NCBI GenBank assembly: GCA_949130495.1
Contig: OX422209.1
Span: 700,529,257-700,593,256 of the forward strand
Source of the DNA: Sambucus nigra
Taxonomy: Eukaryota > Streptophyta > Magnoliopsida > Dipsacales > Adoxaceae
Direction of reading: 5' to 3'
DNA: 64,000 nt
In this document: piece by piece, positions 12,834 to 25,746 of the stretch
Numbering within the stretch: the first letter of the stretch is position 1
Layout of the letters: each line of letters starts with the position of its first letter
Notes under the pieces: generated by a model
Told to the model about the DNA's origin: nothing
Database searches by the model: none
What the model saw: only the letters and a program-made list of their open reading frames with translations
Translations under genes and position numbers: made by a program

Positions 12834-13956
12834 TATGATGATATTTTGAAAATATCTAGACTTAGGTTTAAAAACATGAGTTTAAAGGATGAAAACCCAC
12901 CCCCCACCCCAAACAGCCTCGCGAGAGGTGAGAACACCTCGCATGAGACCAATGTAACACAAAGGAACTGTCCACTTGGTCACCAGATCCCCGATTTGAG
13001 AATATTATGATACTTTGAAAATATCTACACCTGGGATTAAAAACTTGCCGTTAGAGGGAGAAAGCCCCAAACACCCCCAAACGGCCTCGTGAGAGGCGCA
13101 AAAACCTCGCAAGGACCAATGTAACTCACACAAATTGGTCGCGTGGTCACGGGACTCCAGATTTGAGAATATGCCCGATAATTTGGAAATATCTAGACAT
13201 GGGCTTAAAAACATGTTGTTAGAGGGCGAAAACCCAAAACACCACCCAAACGATCCTGATAGAGGCGCGAACACCTCACACGGGACCAATGTAACTCGCA
13301 GGAACTGATACCGTGGTCGTGAACCGATTTGAGATTATGATGATAATTTGAAAATATCTAGACTTGGTCTTAAAAATATGTTGTTAGAGGGAGAAAACAT
13401 AAAACATCTCTTGAACGACCCCATGAGAGGCATGAACACCTCGCATGGGACCAATGTAAATCACAGGAACTGATCACATGATCACAAGACATACAATTTG
13501 AGAATATGATGATAGTTTGAAAATATATAGACTCAGGCTTAAAAATATGCCGTTAGAGGGGGAAAATCCAAAACATCCCCAAATGGCCCCGTAAGAGGTG
13601 AGAACGCCTCGCAAGGGACCAATGTAACTCACATGAACTGATCGCATGGTCGTGGTAACACCTATTTGAGAATATGACAATATTTTTAAAATACCTAGAC
13701 TTGGGCATATGATGTTATGGGGAGAAAACCCAAAACATCCCTCAAACGGCCCTGTGAGAGGCAGGAACGCCTCACTCGGGATTAATGTAACTCAAAGGAA
13801 CTCACCGTATGGTCACGGGACACCCGATTTGAAAATATGACGATAGTTTTAAAATATCTTGACTTAGGCTTAAAAAAATGTCGTTAGAGGGATAAAACCC
13901 GAAACACCCCCAAAACAGCCCGTGAGAGGTGCAAACACCTCGCACGAGACGAATGT
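12834..13956 (+). repeat. 169-bp satellite, block A (about 6.6 monomers)
   Basis: First part of the array. The consensus monomer, written from GGAACTGACC, runs through a near-palindrome (TGACCGCGTGGTCA), TTTGAGAATATGATGATAAT, GAAAATATCTAGACTTGGGC, TTAAAAACATGCCGTTAGAG, an A/C-rich segment, a hairpin (CCCGTGAGAGGCG...CACCTCGCACGGG) and ACCAATGTAACTCGCA. Block A enters at the TATGATGATA step and stops inside the ACCAATGT step. Monomers differ from each other by very roughly 15-25 percent by eye. Confidence 0.95.
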
Positions 13957-14259
13957 CCGATTGTTGGATAATATGTTGAATAATTATTGGTTGTCATAGC
14001 ACGTAGGCTTACTAATTTCTCTCGCCATCACTCCAGTTAATGTCATGTTAGCAAAACTCTTGAGCTCTAAAAAGTTGCAAACCTTTTGAGATCTAAACAA
14101 TTGTGCATGAGGTGTTGGTTCCACTCGTGATGTCATTTGGGTGCCGCTGAGGTTGCCCAACCCCCATAGCAGATTTTCAAGCCTTCGTGTGCTTTTGTTT
14201 CAAATTTTGTTGTATTTCACACACATACCATAATACTCTAGACAAACACTACACTAGCT

Positions 14260-14586
14260 TTGACACTTTCTCAAGTTTCCAATGCGATATATATAACGGT
14301 GAATCCCAAATATGAGGTGGAGTACAAATCCACTATCAATGATGCTTGGTATACCACTCGACTGATTGTCCATGATCACTATCTGATTGTGAATCTCTTA
14401 AACATCCCCGACTCTTGCGATGAGAAATTAAGTGCCCATCATTTCAAAACATCGCAAGCTGTGGATGACTTTTGTCAGAGATCCAGGGTTGTATCCGAAC
14501 AAGTACAGGGCAATCACTACTTTAAGATAATCAAAGGCATCACTGATAGGAAACAATTTGTCCATAGGAGTATCGATGTATCTTGA
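14260..14586 (+). pseudogene. Host-like ORF fragment, possible SAWADEE-type domain
   Basis: The 108-aa frame has protein-like composition: NPKYEVEYKSTINDAWYTTR, LIVNLLNIPDSCDEKLSAHH, VDDFCQRSRVVSEQVQ, then IIKGI. The pattern E-x-E-(basic)-S-x-x-D-A-W-Y followed by a beta-rich segment and an R-x-R-x-x-S-x-Q-x-Q block resembles the tandem-Tudor-like SAWADEE domains of plant chromatin proteins that read histone H3 methylation for DNA-methylation targeting. I place it there only tentatively. It lacks the zinc-binding and C-terminal parts, has no homeodomain, and is embedded in transposon and satellite DNA, so it is probably a captured or stranded gene fragment. Confidence 0.4.
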
Positions 14587-14612
14587 AATTTTTATTGATA
14601 CTCGTATGGACG
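14559..14612. repeat. Hairpin-forming inverted repeat, copy 1
   Basis: Left arm GTCCATAGGAGTATC (14560-14574) and right arm GATACTCGTATGGACG (14597-14612) pair with one mismatch over a loop of about 22 bases. Its near-twin lies at 14819-14873, and the two bracket the copied transposase fragment. Confidence 0.9.
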
Positions 14613-14656
14613 TCTGGACAAAGTTTTGACTAATGATTTGAAAATATCTAGACTCT

Positions 14657-14816
14657 AACCGATTATTCTGGTAAATTACACTGGGTAGTAAACTACTAAG
14701 AAAATGACTTGAAAGAGTGCAAATCTCACGACTGGCATGTAATCATCTAATTAATCCCTATGTTATTTCGACATTGCCTTTCTGAACGCATAGATCTCAG
14801 TCAGGCAATTATGCAA
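14657..14816 (+). pseudogene. Second copy of a TNP2/DUF4218 fragment (160 bp)
   Basis: Aligns without gaps to 10622-10781, the join of the TNP2 core and DUF4218; I count about 132 of 160 identical positions (82 percent). It starts directly after a scrap of satellite (GAAAATATCTAGACT, ending 14654) and ends directly before the second hairpin. The equal length and absence of indels suggest a short patch copied from a CACTA element rather than gradual erosion of a full copy. Confidence 0.9.
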
Positions 14817-14818
14817 TT

Positions 14819-14873
14819 CGTCCATACGAGTATCGATGTATTTTACAAATTTTGACTGATACTCGTATGGACG
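14819..14873. repeat. Hairpin-forming inverted repeat, copy 2
   Basis: Perfect 16-bp arms CGTCCATACGAGTATC (14819-14834) and GATACTCGTATGGACG (14858-14873) around a 23-base loop. The loop is related to that of copy 1 (both begin GATGTAT). Both copies have the same orientation, so the pair forms direct repeats around the transposase fragment. Confidence 0.95.
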
Positions 14874-15003
14874 TATCGATGAATTATTTTCATACATGGG
14901 GTCAAAATATTTGTTAACCAGTTCTCATTGTTAATATATTTACCTCTAAATCTTGATTTTTTTTTAATCAGATTCGTCTTGATATAAACAGAAATAAACT
15001 CCC

Positions 15004-18000
15004 ACAGGACTAATATAACTTGCAAGAACTTATTGCGTGTTCACGGGACCTTCGATTTGAGAATATGATGATTATTTGAAAATAACTAGACTTAGGCTTA
15101 AAAACATGTCGTTAGAGAGCGAAAACCAAAAACACCCCCTAAATGGTCCCATAAGAGGTGGGAACACCTCGTACGGGACCAATGTAACGCACAAGAACTG
15201 ACCACGTGGTCATGGTACACTCGGTTTGAGAATATGATGAAATTTGAAAATATCTAGACTTAGGCTTAAAAACAACCGTTAGAGGGCGAAAACCCAAAAC
15301 ACCCCCTAAATGGCCCCGTCAGAGGCGCGAACATCTCACACCAGACCAATGTAACCAGTAGGAACTGATCACGAGGTAAAGGACCCCCGTCTTATGAATA
15401 TTATGATAATTTGAAAATATTTAAACTTAAGCTTAAAATCATGTCGTTAGATGACAAAACACAAAACACCACCCAAACCACCCCGTGAGAGGCACGGACA
15501 CCTCGCACGGAATCGATGTAACTCGTAGGAACTGACCGCATGTTCATGGGACCCCTGTTTTGAGAATACGATGATAATTTAAAAAAATTCTAGTTATAGA
15601 CTTAAAAATATGTCGTTAGAGGGGGAAAATCTAAAACACCCCCTAATATCTCGTGAAAGGAAAATCTCGCACGGGACCAATGTAACTCGCATAAGCTAAT
15701 GGCATGGTCATGGGACCCCCGATTTGTAGATATCATGATAATTTGAAAATATATAGACTTGGTCTTAAAAACATGTTGTTAGAAAGAGAAAATCCAAAAC
15801 ACGTTCGAAATAACCCCGTGATAGGCGCGAACACCTCGTACGGGACCAATATAACTCACAGGAGCTGACCGCGTAGTCACGGGAGCCACGATTTGAGAAT
15901 ATTATGATAATTTATATATATATAGACTTGGTCTTGAAAACATGCCATTAGAGGGCGAAAACCCAAAACACTCCCCAAATGGCCCTGTGAGATGTAAGAA
16001 CACCTCACACGAGACCAATGTAACTCGCAGGAACTGACCGCGTGGTCAAGGGACCCCCGGGTTGAGAATATGATGATAATTTGAAAATATCTAGACTTAG
16101 GCTTAAAAACATGTCGTTAGAGGGCGAAAAGCCAATACACGCCCCAAACGACCATGTGGGAGGCGATAACACTTCGCATGGGACCAATGTATTTTGTAGG
16201 AACTGGTCGCGTGATCACGAAACCCCCAGTTGTGCTTAAAAAACATGCCATTAGAGGGGAAAAACCCAGAACACCCCCCAAACGGCCAGGTGAGAGGCGC
16301 GAACACCTCGCACGGTACCAATTTAACTTGATGGAACAGACCGCGGGGTGAAGGGACCCCCGATTTGAGAATATATTGATAATTTGAAAATGTCTAGATT
16401 TAGGTTTAAAAACATGCCATTAGAGGATGAAAACCCAAAACAAAACCCCAAATGGCCCCGTGAGAGGCATGAACACCTTGCACGAGACATGTGTAACTCG
16501 TAAGAACTGATCGCACGGTCATGAGACCCCCGATTTGAGAATATGATGATAATTTTGAAATATCTAGACTTGGTCTTAAAAGCATACTGTCAGAGGGAGA
16601 AAACAAAATCACACCCCAAACGGCCCCATGAGTGTCGCGAGCACCTAGCATGAGACCAATGTAAATTGCAGGAACTGACCGCGTGGTCATGAAACTCCCT
16701 GCTTGAGAATATGATGATAATTTGAAAATATCTAGATTTGGGCTTAAAAACATACCGTTAAAGGGAGAAATGCCAAAACAACCCCCAAATGGCCTCATGA
16801 GAGGCGTAAACACCTCGCAAGGGACAAATGTAACGCGCAGGAACTAACCGTATGGTGAAGGGACCACCGATTTGAGAATATGATGATAATTTGAAAAAAT
16901 CCACACTTGGGCTTAAGTCCATGCCGTTAATGGGAGAAAACCAAAAACACCCACCAAATGGCTGAGTGAGAGGCGCGAACAACTCTCACGGGACCAATGT
17001 AACTCGTAGGAACTAACCGCGTGGTCATCGGACCCCCGATTTTAGAATATGATGATAATTTTAAAATATCTAGTTATTGGCTTAAAACCAAGCCGTTAGA
17101 CGGAAAAAACCCAAAACACCCCCAAACGGCCTGACGAGAGGCGGGAACACCTCGAACGGGACCAATGAAAATTGTGAGAACTGACCGTGTGGTCACGAGA
17201 CACCCAAATTAAAAATATGATGATAATTTGAAAATATACGGATTTGGTCTTAAAAACATGCCATTAGAGGGCGAGAACAAAAACATACCCCAGACGGCCC
17301 CATGAAAGTCGCGAACACCTTGTACGAGACCAATGTAAATGGTAGGAACTGACCACATGGTCATGTGACTCTCAGCTTGAGAATATGATGATAATTTAAA
17401 AATATCTAGACTTAGGCTTAAACAGATGATATTAGAGGGCGAAAAGCCAAAACACCCCCCAAACGGACCTGTGAGAGGAGCGAACACCTCGCATGGGACC
17501 AATATGACTCGCAGGAAATGACCACCTGGTCACAGGACCCCCGGTTTGAGAATATGATGATAATTTGAAAATATCTAGACTTAGGCTTAAAAACATGTCG
17601 TTAGAGCCCGAAAACCCAAAACACCCCCAAACGCCCTAGTGAGAGGCGGGAGCACCTCAAACGGGACTAATATAATTCGCAGGAACTGACTGTATGGTCA
17701 CGGGACCCCCAAATTGAGAATATGATGATAATTTGAAAATATTTAGACTTAGGCTTAAAACATGTCGTTAGAGGGTGAAACCCAAAACACCCCCCAAATG
17801 GCCCGGTGAGAAGCACGAACACCTCACACGAAACCTATGTAACTGGAAAGAACTACCCACGTGGTCAAGGGACCCTCGATTTGAAAGTATGATGATAATT
17901 TGAAAATATCTATATTTAGGCTTTAAAACATGTCGATAAAGGGGGAAAACCCCAAACACCCCCCAAACGGCCCCGTGAGAGGCGCGAACACCTCGTACAG

Positions 18001-21000
18001 GACCAATGTAACTACTAGGAACTGACAGTGTGGTCAAGGGACCCCTGGGTTTGAGAGTATGACATTAAATTGAAAATATCTAGATTTGGGGTTGAAAACA
18101 TGCCCTTAAAGGGCATGAACCCAATACACCCTCCAAACGGCCCCGTGAGAGGCGGGAACACCTCGCACGGGACTAATATAACTTGTAGGAACCTACCGGG
18201 TAGTCAAAGGACCCCCAATTTGAGAATATGATGATAATTTAAAAATATCAAGACTTGTGCTTAAAAATATGCGGTTAGAGGGCGAAGACCCAAAACACCC
18301 ACAAAATGGCCCAGTGAGAGGCGCGGACACCTCTCACGACACCAATGAAACTTGGAGGAACTGACCGTGTGGTCAAGGGACCCACGGTTTGAAAAAATGA
18401 TGATAATTTGAAAATATCAAGACTTGTGCTTAAAACATGGTGTTAGAGGGCGAAAACCCTAAACTCCCCCCAAATGGCCAGATGAGAAGAGCGAACACCT
18501 CTCACGGGACCAATGAAACTCGCACGAACTGATCGCAAGGTCAAGGGACTTAGAGTTTTAGAATATGACAATAATTTGAAAATATCTAGACTTGGGTTTG
18601 AAAATATGTTGTTAGAGGGCGACACACCAAACGACACTGTGAGAGGCCTGAACACCTCGCACTGGACCAATGTAACTCATAGGAACTGACCACGTGGTCA
18701 CGAGACTCCTGATTTGAGGATATGATGGTAATTTGAAAATATCAAGACTTGTGCTTAAAAACATGTTGTTAGATGGCAACCCCCCCCCCCCAAATGGCCC
18801 GATGACAAGCGCAAACACCTCTAACGAGACAAATCAAACTCGTAGGAACCGATCGCACGGTCGAGGGACTCCCGGTTTGTGAATATGAGGATAATTTTAA
18901 AATATATAGACTTGGGCATAAAAACATACCGTTAGTGGGCAAGAACCCAAAACACCCACCACCGGCCCCGTGAGAGGCGAGAACACCTCACACGGGACCA
19001 ATGTAATATGCAGGAACCGAACGCGGAGTTAAGGAACCCCCGATTTAAGAATATGATGATAATTTGAAAATATCTAGATTTAGTCTTAAAATAAGAAGTC
19101 AAAGAGGAAAAACCCAAAACAACTCCCAAACGGCCCCGTGAGAGGTTGGAACACCTCGCATGGGACCAATGTAACTCACAGGAACTGACCACGTGGTCAC
19201 GTGACCCCCAACTTGAGAATATAATGATAATTTGAAAATATCTAGACTTGAACTGAAAAACATGTTGTTAAAGGGAAAAAACTCAAAATGGCCCATGACT
19301 GGCTGGAACACCTTGTACGGGACTAAAATAACTCATAGGAACTGACCGCATGATCACGGGACTCTCGTTTTGATAATATCTAGATTTGGTCTTAAAAATA
19401 AGTCGTTAGAAGGAGAAAACCCAAAACACCCCCCAAACGGCCCCGTGAGAGGTGGGAACACCTCGCACGAGACCAATGTAACTTGTAGGGACTGTTCGCA
19501 TGGTCAAGGGACCCCCAGTTTGAGAATATGATGATAATTTATAAATATCTAGACTTTGGCTTAAAAACATGCCGTTAGAGGGAGAAAACCCAAAACGCCC
19601 CCCAAATGGCCTCATGAGAGGTGAAAACATCTTGCACGGGACCAATGTAATTCGTAGATACCCACCGCATGGTCATGGGAACCCCAGTTTGAGAATATGA
19701 TGATAATTAAAAAAAATTCAAGAATTGGGCTAAAAACAATGCTGTTAGAGGGCGAAAACCCAAAACACCCTCCAAATGACCTCGTGAGAGGTTCCAATAG
19801 CTCGCATGGGACCAATGTAACTCACAGGAACTTACAGAGTCGTTAAGGGACCCCTGGTTTAAGAATATGATGACAATTTGAAGTATACACTTATAGGCTT
19901 AAAAACATGTCGTCATAGGGTGAAAACCCAAAACACCCTCCAAACTACCCAGTGAAAGGCGCGAACACCTCGCACGGGACCAATATAACTCGAAGGAACG
20001 TATTGCGTTATCACGAGCCCCTGGTTTGAGAATATAACGATAATTTGAAAATATATAGACTTGGGCATAAAAATATGCCTTTAGTAGGCGAAAGCCCAAA
20101 ACAACCCCTTAAACATCCCCGTAAGAGGCGCGGATGCCTCTCATGGGACCAATGTAAATCGCAGAAACTGACCCCATGAGCAAGGGACCCCCATTTTGAG
20201 AATATGACTTTAATTTGAAAATATGTAGTCTTAGGCTTAAAAACATGCCGTTTGAGGGATAAAACCCAAAACACCACCAATTCGGCCCCGTGAGCGGTGC
20301 GAACACCTCACACGGGACAAATGTAACTTGTAAGAATTGACTGCGTGGACACGGGACTCCCGGTTAGAGAATATGAGGATAATTTGAAACTTAAAAGAGT
20401 TGTGATTAAAAACATGCTAGTAGAGGTCGAAAACCCAAAACACCCCTAGATGGCCCAGTGAGAGGTGCGAGCACCTTGCACGAGACCAATGAAACTTGCA
20501 GGAACTGATCGTGTGGTCATGGTACTCCGGGTTTAAGAATATGGTGATAATTTGAAAATATCTATACTTGGGCTTAAAAACATACAGTTAGTGGGCAAAA
20601 ACCCAAAACACTCCCTGAACGGGCCAGTGAGAGGCACGAACACCTCGCAGGAACTGACCACGTAGTCAAGGGACCTCCGATTTGAGAATGTAATGATAAT
20701 TAGAAAGTATCCAGACTTAGGCTAAAAAACAAGTCATTTGAAGGTAAAAACCCAAAACAGCCCCCAAACGGGCTCGTAAGAGGCGAAAACACCTCGCATA
20801 GAACCAATGTGACTTACAAGAAGTGATCGCGTGGTCACGAGACCCCCGATTTGAAAATATGATGAAATTTTAAAATATCTATACTTGGGCTTAAAAACAT
20901 GCCGTTAGAGGGAAAAATCCAAAACGCCCCCCAAACAGCCCCATGAGAATCGGAAACACCTAGCACGGGACTAATATAAATCGTAGGTTCTGGCCGCGTG

Positions 21001-24000
21001 GTCACGGGACTCCCGATTTGAGAATATGATGATAATTTTAAAATATTTAGACATGGGACTAAAAACATGCCTTTAGAGGAAGAAAACTGAAAACAACCCC
21101 CAAACGACCCTGTGAGAGGCGGCAACACCTTGCACGAGACCAATGTAACTCGTAGGATAATTTGAATATATTTATACTTAGGCTTAAAAACATGTCTTTA
21201 AAGGGTTTGAAACCAAAACACACTCTAAACGGCCCAATGAGAGGTGTGAACAGCTCGCATGGGACCAATGTGACTCGCAGGAACTGACTGCGTAGTCAAG
21301 GGACCCCCAATTAAGATATTATGATAATTTGAAAATATCTAGATTTGGGCTTTAAAACATGCTGTTAGAGGTCAAAAACTGAAAATGACCCCCAAAAGGC
21401 CTTGTGAAAGGCAAGACCACCTTGCACGAGACTAATGTAAGTCGTAGGAACTGACCGCATATTCACAGGACCCACGGTTTGAGAATATGTTGATAATTTG
21501 AAAATATCTAGACTTGGGTTTAAAAACATGTTGTTAGAGGGCAAAAATAAAAAACACCCTCAAACGGCCCTGTGAGAGGTCTGAACATCTCTCACAATAC
21601 CAATGTAACTAGCAGTAACTGACCGCTTGGTCAAAGGACCCTCGGTTTGAGAATATGAAGATAATTTTAAAATATCTAGTTATAGGCTTAAAAGCATGCC
21701 ATTAAAGAGAAAAACACAAAACACCCTCCAAACGGCCCCATGAGATGCACAAACACCTCGCACGAGACCAATGTGACTCGCAGGAACTGATCGCGTGGTG
21801 ATAGAACCCGTGTTTTGACAATATGATGATAATTTGAAAATATATAGACTTAGTCTTAAAACCATGGCATTAGAGGGTGAAAACCCAAAACACCCTCCAA
21901 ACATCCCTGTAAGAGGCGCAAACACCTTGCACGGGACAATGTAACTTGCAGGAACTGACCACGTTACACGGGTCTCCCGCTTTGAGAGTATGACGATACT
22001 TAGAAAATATCAAGAAATGTTCTTACAAACATGTTGTTAGAGGGAAACAACCCAAAATATCCTCCAAACGGCTCGATGAGAGGCGTGAACACCTCGCACT
22101 AGACCAATGAAACTCGCAAGAATTGACCACGTGGTCAAGGGACTCCCGATTTGAGAATATGATGAGAATTTGAAAATATCTAGACTTGGGCTTAAAATCA
22201 TACCATTAGTGGGCGAGAACCTAAAACTCCCGCCATCGTCCCCGTGAGATGCGCGAAACACTATGCACGGGACCAATGTAACTTGTGGGAATTGGGCACA
22301 TTATCAAGGGACCATTGATTTGAGAATATGAAGATAATTTTAAAATATCTAGACTTTGGGTTAAAACAAGCCGTTAAAGGGTAAAAACTCAATACACCCC
22401 ACAAACAGCCCCATGAGAGGCGGGAACACCTTCCATGGGACCAATGTAACTCGCAAGAATTGACCACATGGTCATGGGACTCCCGGTTTGAGAATATATT
22501 GATAATTTGCAAATATGTAGACTTGGGCTTAAAAACAGGACGTTAGAGGGCAAAAACCCAGAAGACCCCCAAACGGCCCCGTGAGCGGTGGGAGCACCTA
22601 ACACGGGACAATGTAACTTGTAGGAACTGACCACATTGTCACGGGACTCCCGATCTGAGAATATAATGATAATTTTAAAATATTTAGACTTAGTCTTTAA
22701 AATAAGCTATTAAAAGGAGAAAACATAAAACACCCCCCAAACGGCCCCGTGAGAGGTGGAAACACCTCGCAGAGGCCAATGTAACTCACAGGAACTCATC
22801 GTGTGGTCAAGGGACAGCCAGTTTGAGAATGTGATGATAATTTGAAAAAATCTAGACTTAGGATAAAAAACATGCCATTTGAGGGCGAAAACCCAAAACA
22901 CCACCCAAACGGCCATGTGCGACGTGCGTACACTTCACACATGACCAATGTTACTCACAGGAACTGATCGCGTGGTCTATATGATGATAATTTGAAAATA
23001 TGTTAACTTAGGCTTAAAAAAGGCTGTTAAAGGGCAAAAACGCAAAAAACACTGCCCAAACGACTACATGAGAGGCGGGAACACCCTGCCCGGGACCAAT
23101 GAAACTAGCAGAATTAACCACGTGGTAACAGGACCCCCAGTTTGAGAATATGACTATAATTTCAAAATATCTAGACTTGGGCTTAAAAACATGCTGTTAG
23201 AGCGTAAAAACCCAAAACTTCCACCAAATGTCCCTGTGAGAGGCGGGAACACCTGGCACGTGACCAATGTATCTCATAGGAAATGACCGTCTGGTAATGG
23301 GATTCCCTGTTAAAGAATATGATGATAATTTAAAATATCTAGACTTGGGCGCAAAAATAATCCGTTAGTAGGAAAAAACCCAAAACACCAACAAACAGCC
23401 TCGGGAGAGCTGAAAAGACCCCACACGGGACCAATGTAACTCACATGAACTTACAGAATTGTCAAGGGACCCCTGATTTGAGAGTATGACAATAATTTGA
23501 AATATTGAGTTATAGGCTTAAAACCATGCCATTATAGGGCAAAAACCCGAAACACCCCCCAAACTGCCCTGTGAGCGGCCCAAACACCTTGCTCGCGACC
23601 GGTATAACTCCCAGGAACTGATCGCGTGGTCATGGGACCCTCAATTTGAGAATATGATGATTATTTGAAGATATCTAGACTTAGGTAAAAAAACATGCCA
23701 TTAGAGGACAAAAACCCAACCTCCCAAAATGGCCTCATGAGAGGCGCGACCACCTCGAACGGGACCAATGAAACTCGCAGGAACTGATCACGTCGTCAGG
23801 GTCCCCCGGTTTGAGAATATGATAGTAATTTTAAAATATCTAGACATCTAATTAAAAACTGGCTGTTAGAAGATTAAAACCCAAAATATCCCCCAAATGG
23901 CATGGTGAGAGGCGGGAACACCTTGCACGGGACCAATGTAACTTGCAGGAATTGATCGCGTGGTCAAGGGACCCCCAGTTTGAGAATATGACAACAATAT

Positions 24001-25267
24001 GGAAATATCTACACTTAGACTTAAAAACATGTCGTTAGAGGGTAAAAACCCCAAACGATCCCCCAAATGACCCCGTGAGAGGCGGGAATACCTGGCACAG
24101 GACAAATGTAACTTGCAGGAATTGATCGCATGGTCATGAGGCTCTCAATTTGAAAATATAATGATAATTTTAGAATATCTACACTTGGGCTTAAAAATAT
24201 GCCATTAGAGGGCGAAAACCCTAAAAGTTCACCATGAGAGGGGGAACACCTAGCACGAGACAAATGTAACTCACAGGAACTGATTGCATGGTCACGGGAC
24301 TCCAGATTTGAGAATATGATGATAATTTTAAAATACCTAGACTTGGCCTTAAAAACAAGATGTTAGAGGGAAAAAATCTGAAACTTCCCCCAAACGGCCC
24401 CATGAAAGGCGAGAACACCACGCACGGGACCATTGTAACTTGCAGGAACTGACTGCGTGGTCAAGAGACCCTAGATTTGAGAATATGATGATAATTTGAA
24501 AATATCTAGACTAAGACTTAAAGACAAGCCGTTAGAGGGCGACAATCGAAAACACCCATAAACAACACCATGAGAGGCGAGAACACCTCACACGGTACCA
24601 ATGTAACTCGAAGGAACTGATCACGTTGTCACGGGACCCCTGGTTTGAGAATATGATGATAATTTGGAAATATCTAGACTTGGGCTTAAAAACATGTCAT
24701 TAGAGGGCGAAAACCCAAAAGGCCCCCCAAACGGTCTCGTGAGGTGCGAAAACACTTGGCACAGGACCAATGTAACTCGTACGAACTGACCGCGTGGTCA
24801 CGAGACTCTCACTTTAAGAATATGTTGATAATTTTAAAATATCTAGATTTGGTCTTAAAAACATGCCGTTAGAGGGAGAAAACCCAAAATGCTCCCAAAT
24901 GGCCCTGTGAGAGGCGGGAACACCTGGCATAGTACCAATGTAACCTGTAAGAACTGACCACTCTTGGTTTGAGAATAGGATGATAATTGTAAAATATATC
25001 GACTTGGACTTAAAAACAGGCTGTTAAAGGGCGAAAACCCAAAACTCTCACCTAACGACCCTGTGAGAGGTGGGAACACCTAGAACGGGACCAATGTAAT
25101 CGAAATAACTGTCCGTGTGGTTATGGGACTCCGAATTTGAGAATATGATGATAATTTTAAAATATCTAGACCTGGCCTTAAAAATAAGTCGTTAGAGGGC
25201 GAAAATACAAAACGCCCCCAAACGGCCCCGTGAGAGGGGGGAACACCTCGCACGGGACCAATGTTAC
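15004..25267 (+). repeat. 169-bp satellite, block B (about 61 monomers)
   Basis: Main uninterrupted stretch. The step between neighbouring GGAACTG marks is 169-170 bases (for example 16030 to 16199). Monomers are all in one orientation. Several are shortened: 16199-16333 (134 bases), about 19367, about 20640, about 21150, about 22975 and about 24957. The one at 20640 lost the sequence between two CTCGCA copies, leaving one. Two loose monomer types can be seen at the hairpin (GGCGCGAACACCTCGCAC and GGCGGGAACACCTGGCAC), interleaved. Confidence 0.95.
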
Positions 25268-25356
25268 TGATCGAGCGCGAAAAGTAGCGTCGCGTCAGAA
25301 CGCTAATCGTTGTTTTCGTTTCGCCTACTCAATACAAAAACCTAAACTATGACTGA

Positions 25357-25746
25357 ACTTGCGAGGCAAGTACAGTGGTAAGTCGGGTGTCGTAAGAAAT
25401 CCACAGGGAGTGATTAAATTTTAGATTTTAATTGTTTTAATTACTTCAGGAATAAAAGTGGTGTAAAATAAATAAAAGAAAAGGTGATAGGGTGGTTGTG
25501 GTAACAAAAGAAAAGAATAAGTTAACGCTAAAGTAAAGTAAAGTAAAGTAAAGCTACTACTACACTTGACAAGCAAGTACAGCGGTAAGTCGGGTATCGT
25601 AAATCCACAGGAGTGATTGAATTTTAGACTTTAATTGTTTTAAAACTTCTGAAAATAAAAGGGTGTAAAAGAAATAATAAAAGGTGATGTGTGGTTATGG
25701 TGACAAAAGAAAAGAGAAGTTAAAGCTAAGTTAAAGTAAAGCGAGG
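25357..25746 (+). repeat. ~207-bp tandem duplication inside the solo LTR
   Basis: Copy 1 starts at 25357 (ACTTGCGAGGCAAGTACAG) and copy 2 at 25564 (ACTTGACAAGCAAGTACAG). Both contain GGTAAGTCGGGT-TCGTAA, ATCCACAGG and AAGTTAA-GCTAA-GTAAAG blocks. Copy 1 ends in a short AAAGT microsatellite (about 25532-25553). Confidence 0.85.

Larger units (their letters stand above)
13957..15003. other. Mosaic insert interrupting the satellite
   Basis: About 1.05 kb that is not satellite. In order: a 30-base segment (13966-13995) repeating the sequence at 12801-12830 with 27 of 30 matches; a gene-like stretch with a 108-aa ORF (14260-14586); a hairpin (14559-14612); a 27-base scrap of satellite (14629-14655); a 160-base copy of the CACTA transposase gene (14657-14816); a second hairpin (14819-14873); and AT-rich sequence to 15003, where satellite resumes. 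No clean terminal repeats or target duplication bound the whole insert. Confidence 0.75.

Noticed and set aside
14249..14262. CACTACACTAGC as a CACTA terminus
   Set aside because: No subterminal repeats or target duplication next to it; similarity is only the first seven bases.
25357..25746. Two LTRs of a tiny complete element (TRIM)
   Set aside because: The 207-bp tandem duplication is internal; the termini of the 1.8-kb segment are not direct repeats of each other.
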